64,000 nucleotides of DNA from assembly GCF_964355755.1 (NCBI RefSeq), contig NC_092670.1:19219201-19283200 (forward strand), given 5' to 3'. Shown here one piece after another: positions 44,453-57,500 of the stretch. The notes under the pieces were generated by a model. It saw nothing but the letters and a program-made list of their open reading frames with translations, had not been told where the DNA came from and searched no databases. This DNA is from Antedon mediterranea. Taxonomy: Eukaryota > Echinodermata > Crinoidea > Comatulida > Antedonidae. How positions within the stretch are numbered: the stretch's first letter is position 1; each line of letters begins with the position of its first letter. The position numbers and the translations under genes were made by a program.

Positions 44453-47400
44453 ATGGCAATTAAAAACTCGGAATGGAAGGACATGCAATTTACGGTAAGA
44501 TATTTTTTTTTGACAATATCTTTATTATCATTACTATTAATATTTGTTTCTGTATTAGATATAATTGGTAATGGTTTTAGATTTAAAAAGTGCAAACAAA
44601 AGGGGAAAATGGTAAACTGGAGTATGAGACTAATTAACTGGTTAATTAATAAAAACAGGCAATTATAGACAAAACAACTGAAGTTTTAGATATTTTAAAT
44701 TCTTTTGGTTGGTGAAAACTTGGTAATAAAACAACATGTTTTAATATTATATATTACAAGAACTATGTTTTTATCAAAAAATTTTGTGAGATAATGTAAA
44801 ATTTCCATCGAAGACAATTTACAAATTAAACATATAAAACGTAGTTTACTGTAACTTATGTAATAATTATAATGGTTAATGGTTATAGATTTAAAAAGTG
44901 CAAACAAACAGGAATATTAGAATTGTAAAATTTGCCAGCACCAGAACTGAAGTATGGGAATACGTTCTCATTCAAACTAAGTAACTTTAATTAACACCAG
45001 GGCATTTGCTATCCTAGTAAATCTAACAGCCAGAAACAGACAAGCAGTTATGGGCAAAACAACTGAACTTTTAGATTTTTTTAATTCCTTGGTGTTGGTG
45101 AAAAGTAATAAAAAACATGTTTTAATATTATTAGGACAAGAACTAAATATATTTATCCAAGATTTTGTAAGATCATGTAACAAAAATTATCAAAATGACA
45201 ATTTACAAATTAAAAAACATAGTTTACTATAATTTATACAATATTTTTATTTATTTATAATAAAAATGTTAAATCATGTTTTATTAATTGATATGAGACT
45301 GTATAGAGACAGTGAATGACTGTATTGTCTGATTTTATAAATTCTTTTATATATAATTGTCAAAGTCCAAAAGACATTTTATACCTCTTTTGCATTTAAA
45401 CCCCTTATCCTACGAACACTGTGTGTTTGATCATGTAATCTATTCAATAGATTTGAGTATCTTTTTATTTACCCATTTTGTTTGATTATGATTCCTTATA
45501 AGTGGCTTATATTTGTTGAGTTATATTTAATAGCTTTAACAAAATATATTTATCCAACTTACTTTTGCGGAATTATTGATTACTGTTCAGACTTTTAAAA
45601 TAAAGTTAAGCATTTTGACATTTCATACAGGTTGCTGTCCGTATTCGTCCGTTGATGCCATCAGAAATAGAAGCTGGGGCGTCAACAATTGCACACACCA
45701 TAGAATCAAATGTAAGTTATGGATACTAAAATTTAAAGATGTATTGTCCCCCCGAAGAAATTTTTTTTCTCAATTTTTTTTTAATATGCCATTTTAATGT
45801 CACATAATAGTTATTCACTTTAAACAAAAACTGGACCGAAAAAAAAAATATTTACCTAAAACAAAGTAATTTAAAGCAAAAAATACTTAAATTGTCTTAA
45901 ATGGTTTTTGGTTAAAATTAAATCTTTCTTTTGTCTTTTATAAGTGAAATAATAATTGTTTTTGTTTAAGAAGAAATTTACAGAACAGAATAACTTTATT
46001 AAAACTGAAAAATGGCCCATTTAAAGTCTGATTTTATTAATCTTCATTTTTCATGTTTTTAGGGGAAAATACATCTTTAATATAGTACATTTACCAGTAA
46101 AAGATAACTTTAACCTTTTTCTTTTATCTATTGGTTTATCGAATGAAAACTTGATCAAAATATTAAAGTGTGATGTCATAATTACACTGTCACTGTAGAC
46201 CTACTTATTCTCTAGAAAATCCTTCGTTGTAAATAGCATTCATATTTTTAATTCTAATGTAAGACGTTAATGCAATTTTTAATAGTTTTACATTTTTAAC
46301 AGTATTTTTAACTTTTTATCTTGTATTTTTAATCTGTTATCATACTGCACGTTTTTAAATTGTTGCTATACTGTTGTTTTAATCTACCAAGCAAAGTGAA
46401 TTTTATGGACAAATAAAATTTCTTGAATCTTGAATTCTCTTGAATCTCTTGTGGGTCTTGAACCCACTGCCTACTGTTCACATCACTAGCCTGCCATTCA
46501 TACCAAGGTTTCACTGATGATTTAAGCCAAAATAACATCTGACCAGTTTCCTTAACTCCTTTCTACATCACAGTTAGTTCACAGTCAAACGATTATCTCT
46601 AATGCAAGATTATTTGTTAACTTGTTCTGTAAATTGCCTTAACAGAAATTCAATAAATTTAAATTAATTTCACATAAGCCTGGTTATGGCTTTTGATCTT
46701 CATAACATCCAATTTATTTTGACATATTTTCTGGTTTGCTGTTGGGTATCACATAGACTCTCTTATGCGCGGAACTGACATGACGTTTTTCCTGATTGAT
46801 TAATCGCACCAGATCAGTTGCGGAACAAAAACGTTTCCTTCAAGCACAATGTCTTGTCTTTTGGAGCATGAAGATTTTGACGTCACATATTTATTTACGC
46901 CCTATGCAATTACAACGAGACATTAAAGACAGGTGTTTGCGTTATATTTGATAGCAAAATAATATTAATTGCATATAACTGGAATTTTTTCATATAGCGC
47001 CTACCCCAAGCAACCTCAAAGCAACCTACTGCCATTCCCCCTAAAGGCTTCCTCCAATCAGGGAGTTGTAAAATAAACCCTGCTCCAATGTCCCTCTCCA
47101 ATAACTCTCTCTAATTTAAATTAGTTTACCACCTATACACATTTTCTTACACATACACAGTTTTATCAGCTTTAACTCTAACTTTCACTTTTTTTTGTAC
47201 TAATGTTTGTTCTTTTTTGTTAGGGTTATGCTTATTTTGTATCTCATTACATTATCATATTATTTGTATTGTATTTCTATATGTTTTTATTTTGATTATG
47301 GTTTAGTAATTGTTGTTGACGCAACGGTATATAATAAACAACAATTAATATAATTATAATGTAAAATAGCTATAGAATTTGAATATAAATGATTGAACTC

Positions 47401-50400
47401 CCAATTATTTGAAATAAGATTTTTTGTATTAGTTATCTGAGGTGCTTTGAAGCTAAGGTTTTTTCATCTTGTGAGGCTCCTCTGTGTAAAATATTGAATA
47501 AAAAAAATGTTCAAAACTCTTAATTACCAGTCTTAAATTGAAGGTGGACATATTCACCATCACAGGGAAACACACACAAAAATATATCTAACCATCACAG
47601 AGAAACACACAAACAAATATATCTAAGTAACTCCTTACTGTACATATTTATTTACCTAATTGAAATACTTAGTACTAAGAGAATGGTGAATATGACCACT
47701 GTATACTTGTCCAGTTCACTTAAATTGATAACCGTAGGCTACTCTGGTCTTCAAATTCCCTGTTGCAGTGTTTTGATTAAAAAACACGGTATTTCCATAG
47801 CAACTAATTCCATACACATGGTAGTAATAATAGATTCATATTGTTGGAAAATTCCTTAAAAGGATTTAATTGGTGGAATGTTAATAGTATAGTAATCACA
47901 TTTGATTTAAACTGACGTCAACTGAAGAAATTATATGATTAAAAACAAATTTGAACAAACTACTTTAAATAATTTGTCCACAATATTGTTTGAACCTTTT
48001 TTTGAAATAATAATTACCTTTAGCACTTTTATGTAAGATAGATTTTGTAACTTTGTTAATTGATGTTTTTAATTCGTATAAAACATTTCAACTAGACTAC
48101 ATGTACAGTACATAAATTAATATTGTGTTTTATATTGACATACTGTAGATACACTTTATTCATCAAAAATTGAATATTTTTGTTTTCCTTGTTAAGATAT
48201 TAGGATATATAATACATTTATATTTCTTACAATTTACATTTGAATGAAAACAATTGACATTATTTTTTATTATTCTTCAGAAAAAACTTCACACTTGATT
48301 AAAACTTACACAGTTACAAAGTTCTCATTTTTTTTATGAATTCTAAAATGATTTTTTCCCACTATGACAAGCATTATTGTGATTGTTTGTGTCTAGATGG
48401 TGGTGTTGATGGACCCAGCCGAGGATCCTGATGATGTTCTCCGAGTAAATCGTTCTCGGGAAAAGCAGTATGCATTTGACGAAGCGTTTGATATCAAGTC
48501 TAAACAGGTACAGTAACATTAGAATATAACACCTAAGTATTTCTTTGTCATTTGGAGAATTGTGGTCACATCATATTAAATACTCCACATCAAGTAACAT
48601 CAAGAGTTTTTGTTTTATGTTTGTTTTGTTTTTAAGTGCAAATTTGTTATGTTCGCATTATTTCTTGTTACCTGTCTGTATATGAAATCACGATAAGGAT
48701 CTAACTTTGGATGTATAGGGAACAAATAACGAATTGTTTTGATATTTATACAATGGCACAATTTTTATTTTCATTCAGTGAAAGATTAAATGTTCCATTT
48801 TAACTTCATGACAATTTTCTGCCATTGCACATTATTTGTATATTATATAAATTGTAAAATTGAGTAAAAGAAACAATTTTTTTCAAATGACTTATTACGA
48901 TTTGTATGGCTCATATCCTATCCATAGTACATACAATAAGATTATTATTTTATTGTGTATCTCTCATTGAATTGATTTTATTGAGTAAGGTTGAGAATAC
49001 TACAATAATAGCGTACTGTGCTATTTTCCTCTTAATATTGACAATATGATTTTCCGCCTACTGTTAACAATGTTTTATAGATTTTTACTAGTAACATTGT
49101 CAAGCACGTATTATGTCTACCGACATCAAGCACGTATTATGTCTACCGACAATAATTTATATTATACAATCCCATTCCATCAATCTGCAGTTTGAACATA
49201 ACCATCTAATTAAATTGGTTTAACAACATTTTTTTTAATGACAGAACTATAATTGATATAAAGATTCTGAAATTGTGTTTTAGTGTCTACTTTATACCTC
49301 AGTTAATATTATGTTTATTGTAACGAAGAGTAATAAATACATGCTGCACACAATAACAGCCCTTAAAAGAAAGATATGTTTTATTTTTAATGGGTACAAT
49401 AAAATCCAGGCCCTGTTGTATTTTGTAGATCTATGATAATGGTAATCTTTCGTTTCAGAATAATAACCAAAATAAAAAACGGTAATTCTATAGAAATTAT
49501 TGATGCATAATAAGCATAAAAGGTGGTTCCTATGAAGAAGTGGTAACTGTGCCTACAGTATATTAAACTTATTCACCTCATAGTCACATGGAGGTCATAG
49601 TATCTTTATTTTTCCATTTATAAGTACGTTAACAGAAATTTGTTTTGAAAACTGGCATATTATATAATATCAATAGAACAGTAAAAATACACAGAAAAAT
49701 AGCACTACAACAACACAAAAGAATCTCAAATAAAAAGTGGCTAAAAGATTAAAAATTACAAGCCTGTGTATAAGTAAGATATTTCCTATGTACCGAAGTG
49801 ACATGAAACCTATTCACCTGGGTTAATAACTAAGCTTGAACGAGCCCTATGAACTTTTACTATGATTTGATTGTCTTATTATCTACTTTTAAAACATTTC
49901 ATTATTTCTGTACACTGTTTTATATCTATCAGTATACAAATATTTACTGACTTCGGGATATAGTATAGTCTCCACCCGAGTCTCCAGGTCACTAAGGACA
50001 ATGCAATAAATATTTCTTCATATTTCTGTCTCGCTAAAGGTACTAAATTTTCTAAGTCAACTCATACACAAATTAATCATTGTAGGCTATAGAGGCTAGG
50101 GCTAGCTACGCAATCGTTGCGCATGTGGATTTTGATTGTATTGTATTAAAGAAGAAGATAGAGAAAACAGACATGCACAGTTTAGCCGGGTTGTAGATCG
50201 AGGGCATGACAATAACTATAGACCAGAGATTAACCAATCGGATGCCGTCAACTGAAAGGTTCCGGAATATAATTTTTAATGGATACTTGTCAAATTTAGC
50301 TTAATGGTACCGGCTTTAAATGTGTAGATTGTGTAGTTTGATTAAGTTGATCTATTTGAACACCTTTATACTTCACGATGTAATTAACTCACTGTCGCCA

Positions 50401-53400
50401 GCCATTTAACACACATCAAACACAGCGAATGAACTATGTATACAAACTCGACGCTTATTATTATTGAATAAAAGCTTTTAATGTATTGTTTTACTTGTTC
50501 ACTTAAGTTTCTTCTCCATTTTTAAGGTTTAGTTTGGATTGTCAGATGCAAGGACACTCTTAATCATTGTTAACAATGTGTGGTTACCATGTTACATGTT
50601 GCCAGCCACTCTATACACTTCAAATACAGCGAAAGATCTGTACATAGAAATAATGTTGTTATTGAATGAAAGCTTTCACACCTGTATATTATTTTAAATG
50701 TTCACAATTTTAATGATACTGCTTCTCCATTTAAATTAGTTTTAGTGTATTAGGTTAAAAAACACTCGTAAAGCTCTGTCTACACTACAAACTAGTTCGA
50801 CACTAAAGTGTGATGTGCCCACATGTGGTAGTGATATGGTCAAATATGGTAGTGATATGATATCATCATGTCCATATATGGGCACATCTTTTTTTTTGTA
50901 TCTTACTACATATATTTTTTTAACTAACAACTTGCTTATAAAGCTTAATGAAACTGTTTATATAACCACTCTCAGGAAATCCTTTCCCACCACCCACACT
51001 GATAATATAATAAAATTCAATTTTTATCAAAATGTTGCTAGTGTATTTGAGACTTGTTATTTCGTTTATCATCATGAAATGTCATCATGTTGAAATTGTT
51101 TTTAAAAATTAATAATTTATTTACAAGTTCACATAATTATCTTGTCAGTTTTAACACCATTTGCCCACATCTAATATTTTCTTGATGCCATATAAATGAC
51201 CATTATGTTCAATACATGACTGCTTTAATAATATGATAACAAAATTATTAGCAACACATTGCTATAATAGAGTTACATGACAAAAGGAACAAGGTTAATC
51301 AATTATTTCTTGTCTTTTTAATGGCATGATGTACTTAGTTGTTATAGTAACAGTAAAATATGGGACATAACAATGATAATATAACATCCCATTTTTTTTT
51401 TATTTCTCTAATAAAATTCCAGTTTGATTCTTCTACAATGTCTCCCTTATTCGTTTAGACTATTAAAGTAAAACAATAATGAGTGTGGATTCTTCTGAGA
51501 TACTGTTTGAGGTAAATTCCCACCTTTTGACAGCTAAAATAAAATGATCAACTTTTGTTATTATTATCTTTTTTTTTTTTTAATTATCCCTCATTTTCTT
51601 GACCCGCCTTGGCTAACTCTTACCTGCCTTCCAAAATCATATAAAGCTCTGTCTACACTATCAAACTAGTTTGATAAACAAAAGCGTGATGTGCCCAAAT
51701 ATGGCAGTGATATCCCAAAATATGGCAGTGATATTCCCAAATGAATGAATGATAAAAGTTTATATTTCAACTTGGCTTCCCCTCGTTGCAATATAACCTT
51801 TCATCATTCACCTCATGCCATTATTTGTACGATTACATTCATAAACATTCATTATTTTGTATAATATTGAAAGAACGCTTACAAATAGTTTGCAAATAAA
51901 TGATATGTACAATAGGTTGTGATATAATTTACAAGATCATTTGAAACTTTTCTACTAATCTTCTTTTTTTTTAGGTGGGAGGGGGTTACCACCAGTGCTC
52001 TTTTGGTAATACTTTCATGTTATTACACTGGAGCATTATTCGTTTTTCACTTGTTTTTGACAGGAGGAAGTCTATCAAAAGACGGCTAAAATTTTAATAG
52101 ATGATGTCACCGAGGGGTTGAATGCTACAGTTTTTGCTTATGGAGCCACAGGTGAGATTTCTGTGTTTTTTTTTTTAACAATCACCATTGCAATATTGTT
52201 TAATATCGTAACCTACTTTTGAGTCCGTGTTTACTTTGTGTTCTGTCAGAGATATAAGATGATATTAATTGTTATAAAAACACTCCAAGTTTCTAATAAT
52301 AGCAAGGATATTAAATTGCAATATTGTGGTTCTTCGGATAATCAAAATTTAATTGATGATAATGGAAAGAAAACATACGGAACTAATTAAAAGATGCTTT
52401 GAAGATGAAATTAATCGATATTGGTAAATTTAAAAAAAACAAGACTTAGAAAATGCATGACTATGATTAACTTTCCTCTACAGTAATTATCAATATTAAA
52501 TTGACTTTTTAAGATGATATTTAATAAATTATTAAAATGCATTATTTTAATGAATTAAAGGATATTAATTGAACTTTATAAAAATATGTAAATTGAAACA
52601 ATCTAAAGTAGAATGACTATTAGTATTGTAAATATTGTTTTGTTAATTAAAAAAAAAGAATTAGAAAATGTATGACAATGACTAAGATTCTTCTGCTGTA
52701 ATTATCAATATTGAATTAACTTTTTATGATGAACAATTAATAAAGTGCATTATTGTAATGATTGATATTAAACTTTATGAAAATATGTATTGAAACAATC
52801 TTATAGTAGGAATACTATTATAAATAATTTTCATAATGTTGCTGTTGTGTACAACAATTCTAAATTCTTGTAAAATACCCATATTCCAATTTCAGCATCT
52901 AAGTCCCAATCTTACTGTATGCATCATTTTACTTCTCATAGGTGATGTAAAATGTACTCTAAATGAAACTTACATATATAATTTGAAAGTAAAAACCTGA
53001 TTTTATAATCAAATTATTTCTGATCCACAAAACAAATTAGATAATTATCTTAATAAGCTTTCAGATGAAGCCTTGGAAAGGCATGTAAAGTAACTTGATA
53101 TTTGTCTAATGGTCAACCAAATTACGATAATCAAATTAAGAATTAAGACACAGTAAGAACCCTATGCAGGAGATCCATAGCTTAGTTTACTGATTACTTG
53201 TTCAAGTATTTTTAGGATCTTGTCTAATCTCCTGATTCTCTGTGCAATTAGGCAGGTCAGAAGGTCATACACGGCATGTTCGGGGGACAAACCATACATT
53301 GTTCTAAGGGAATTTGTCTGAATTAACTAGGCTTGTTGGGTTAAGACCCACAGCTGGGGAGCATTAAGCCCAGATAAAACATAGCTCAGTAGGAACTCTG

Positions 53401-54457
53401 TTTCTCTAGGTCAGTGTATTTTCATGTTCTTCCTTCAAGTTTAAGAAAAATAAATGTTATGAATTTAGTCCATTGTTTCTGTTGATTGTAACTTCCGTTA
53501 ATGTTCTTTCCAAATTAGATAGTTTTGCCACTTAATCTTGATATGAATCAATTCATTATTACCGTATATCGTCTGATATAATCCCACCCCCCTACTTTTT
53601 GGGGTGAGACTAGTATACCCGGGGAAACCCTGGTTCAGGGAAAAAAAATTATTGGTAAGCATTTCTTGTAAAACCTCACCTGAACTCGCTAGACAGAGGC
53701 TATACATCAGACCATAAGTCAATACTGGGACTATACTTAAAGTAGGGGGGTGGGGTTAGACCTGAAGTGGTATTATACAGTACTCGAGGATATACAATAA
53801 TTGATAAAGAAAAGTTACTACAGTATTAACTAGAAAGCCACTCCGGGAGTGCATACCTCCGCCTACAGTAAAATTCTCCTACATCAGATTTCTCCGGTAT
53901 TAAAAAAAAATATATATATATTTGTGTGTGTCTTAATGCTGTTTCTGATTTAGGCTAATTTCACTACAAGCATGTGTATGCGAGTTTGGTGTAATGGTTA
54001 TGTAACAAGCCTTTCAACAATTAACAATAGCTTCAGTTGACTAACAATAGAACAGCAACGCGAAAATCAAACGAGTGAATTTGAAAAGAAATAGGTTTTT
54101 TTAAACTACTCGCATAAAAAAACGTGCCCATTAAATCAAATTATGTTTTAAAATTACGAATCAGAAATTATAACTCTTGCCTCTTGTAGAAAAATGAAGT
54201 TTTTTGGACAAGTAGTTTTCGAGAAAATGCAATTAAAGTTTACTTGTTACTTTAAGACTGCTCGCCGGCTTTTGAAAAAATGTTTCCTATCTTTTAACAC
54301 TAGTAGGTCTGAAAAGTATACTAAAAATTGGTCAGAATTGGGACCGTGGTCCGAAATGGTCCCAAAATTTAATGGAATTGTCCTTGACCACATATCTATC
54401 TGTACATTCATTTTGGTAAAGATCTTGTAATTACTTTTTGAGTAATCCTGCTAAAAA

Positions 54458-54532
<75 letters not shown>

Positions 54533-57500
54533 AACAGACAAACATACAAACATACAAACAGACAAACAGACAAACAGACAAACAGACAAACAGACAAACA
54601 GACAAACAGACAAACATACAAACATACAAACATACAAACATACAAACATACAAACATACAAACATACAAACATACAAACAGACAAACAGACAAACACACG
54701 CTACCGATTACATATACCTCCTTGGCGGAGGTAAATAATCAATGTACATATAAAAATGCAATATTTTATGCTAATTTAGAAAAAAGATTGTACATTCAAG
54801 TACAAAGAAAAGGTATCACACACTGTTTTGTATAATGTTGTGTAATAAAACTGTGGAGAAATATAATATTATAAATAAATAATTTGTTCTTTATATGATA
54901 GGTGCTGGGAAAACGTATACAATGCTTGGAACGGATGATGAACCAGGAATTATGGCACGTACGCTAAACGATCTTTTCAAGGCAATTGAATCCAAGAGTG
55001 AAGACAATATTTATAAGGTCACAATGTCATATTTAGAGGTCAGTTAATGACATTTTCTACATTAACTCTTGCAATTCCGGCCCATGAGTCTGGTTTTCAG
55101 AATGTATTATAATGACATACAGTAGTAGGACCTTCGGGACCTTAATAGATATATAGTTTATTTATAATTTGTTGTGTATTTCTAGATTTATAATGAAATG
55201 ATCCGAGATTTACTGAATCCCACGGGAGAAGTACTGGAACTACGCGAAGATGCTTCCGGAAATGTACAAGTTGCTGGCATATCTGAAATATCAACACGTT
55301 CTACACGGGAGGTAATAGAAAATTGTTATTAATTAGGTAGTCTTTTTTACTCCAACTAATGACTTTTTGGTTTAAGCAGCATTTGAAATTCAGTAGTGGT
55401 ATCGGAAGAGAACTTGGATTTGATAAAAAGTTGTTTTAGTCCCCTTTCTGCACTATTTGAAGACAGTAGAAGATTGTCTCCTGTGGCTATATTCTCCATT
55501 TCCACTTTTAAACATAAAATTTTGAAAAATCTCCAATCTAAGTGAATACAATTTAAGGAAAATACTTAAATATTTATTGAGTTAAGTGAAATACTTAATA
55601 TTTAATGGAAATACTGTATTTTATCTGAAGTGTAATTGGTGAATAGGGCCACAGGTGTGCTGATCTGGGTAGGCACTGCACTGTGGCTGATATGTGTTGG
55701 TAGACGGCTTAATCCAAATTTCATCTGAGGACATACATCCACATTTTAATATTACAGTATCGTAATACTTCTTTCTTCATCAGATTATGAATTTACTGGT
55801 ACAGGGAAATAAAGAACGTACCCAAGAACCCACAGCTGCTAACAAGACCTCATCACGTTCACATGCTGTACTACAAGTTACTGTCAAACAACGCAGTCGT
55901 ACTCGCAACATATCACACAGTATAAAAGTTGGCAAACTGTTCATGATAGACTTGGCTGGCTCAGAGAGGGCATCGCATACCAAAGTAAATGTTTAACAAT
56001 TTCTGTTAATTTTTTTTTCAAATGAAACAACAGTCGGCAAGAAACAGTAATCTTCACCAAATCTTTTTTTTATAGAATCGGGGCAAAAGAATGATAGAAG
56101 GAGCCCATATTAATCGTTCACTACTTGCTTTGGGCAACTGTATCAATGCTTTGTGTGAAGGGGGCAAGTATGTTAACTACAGAGACAGTAAAATTACGCG
56201 CCTATTAAAAGTAAGTCTATTCATATTTTTAGTCTCTATATCTAATCTTTTGTGATCATTATTTTTTTTTTCGTTTTATTTTTTCACTAAAAATGTTATA
56301 AATATTGCATTGCTAATTTTACAGTTCACAATAATAATTTGTCTTTACAGGATTCTCTTGGTGGAAATTGTCGAACAGTGATGATAGCTCACCTGAGCCC
56401 TGCCAGCTTATATTATGAAGAGTCTAGGAACACCTTGTTGTATGCAGACAGGGCTAAAAATATTAAAACCAAGGTACCTTGTTGTAAATTTCTATATTGC
56501 TGATCATTTTCTTTGTTGTGTATTCAACCATTATTACAAATATCTGTGTTATGTTTGCAGATAAAATTGGTTAAAAAAATTTGCATAATTTTCTTCCCAG
56601 GTACGGCCAAACATGATGAGCGTGTCTTATCACATTGCTCAGTATACCAGTATTATTGCAGATCTCAGAAAAGACATCTTAAGACTTAAGTCAAAGATCA
56701 CAGACCAGGAGTCTGAGATACAGAAAACAAAGTCCACATCAAGGATTCAAGAAATACACTGTAAGGGGGAACATTTTACTGCGGAAGGCCTATATCTTGT
56801 ATTTTCGTATTTAGTATAATTGCAGTTTTTGACTTCAATTACCTCAACACTAATGATTCCATTGTATACTGTCAACTGGTATATGTAGTTGTCACTAACC
56901 AATAAAAATTCACATATCAATCCCATTTTTTATAGTGGGCTTGATATTTGTATTTTTATATGGTTAGTGACTATATGTGATATTTTTATATTTTATATTG
57001 TGAAATTGTTTGGAAACAAATTTTTATATATTTCTAATGGCTAAATTACATACATACATACTGCTTTTTATTATATATTTATATTTTCCATAAACTATGA
57101 GCTCAATGTAATTGCCTTTTTAATGAATAACTTTGACTTTGACATCATTCTATTTTCTTACAGCTGAGGTAGAAAGAACTTCAATCATGCAAGATCGCAG
57201 TGAAATGGAGCGGTTACGAGACCTGCTTACCGAGAACTTTCAGAAGCGAATGTTGACTCGGCAACAGTTGATTGAATTGGAATCTCATCGGTTTGCACGT
57301 GCCATTGACAGTAATAAGTACATAAGTATTGTAGCCGGGTGAGTAGGCTTTTTTATCAGAAAACACTGCATGTTTATGTAATAGACTCCAGTACTCAAAA
57401 GCAAGGCTCACTATTGTTTTAATTACATAAGATAAAAACAAATTACTCTACTTAAATTAAAACAAGGGATCATTTTATTTGCATTTTAATTTTTAAAAAG

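Larger units (their letters stand above)
48508..52063 (+). other. KIF19 intron 3 (3.6 kb)
   Basis: No supported gene. Contains a roughly 25-bp tandem duplication (atcaagcacgtattatgtct) at 49101-49151, MITE fragments at 50770 and 51643, and AT-rich sequence. Confidence 0.6.

Noticed and set aside
54408-54734. Cys/Val- and Thr/Asp/Arg-rich open frames (four overlapping)
   Set aside because: Pure translation of the CAGA/CAAA/CATA microsatellite inside a Helitron-like element.
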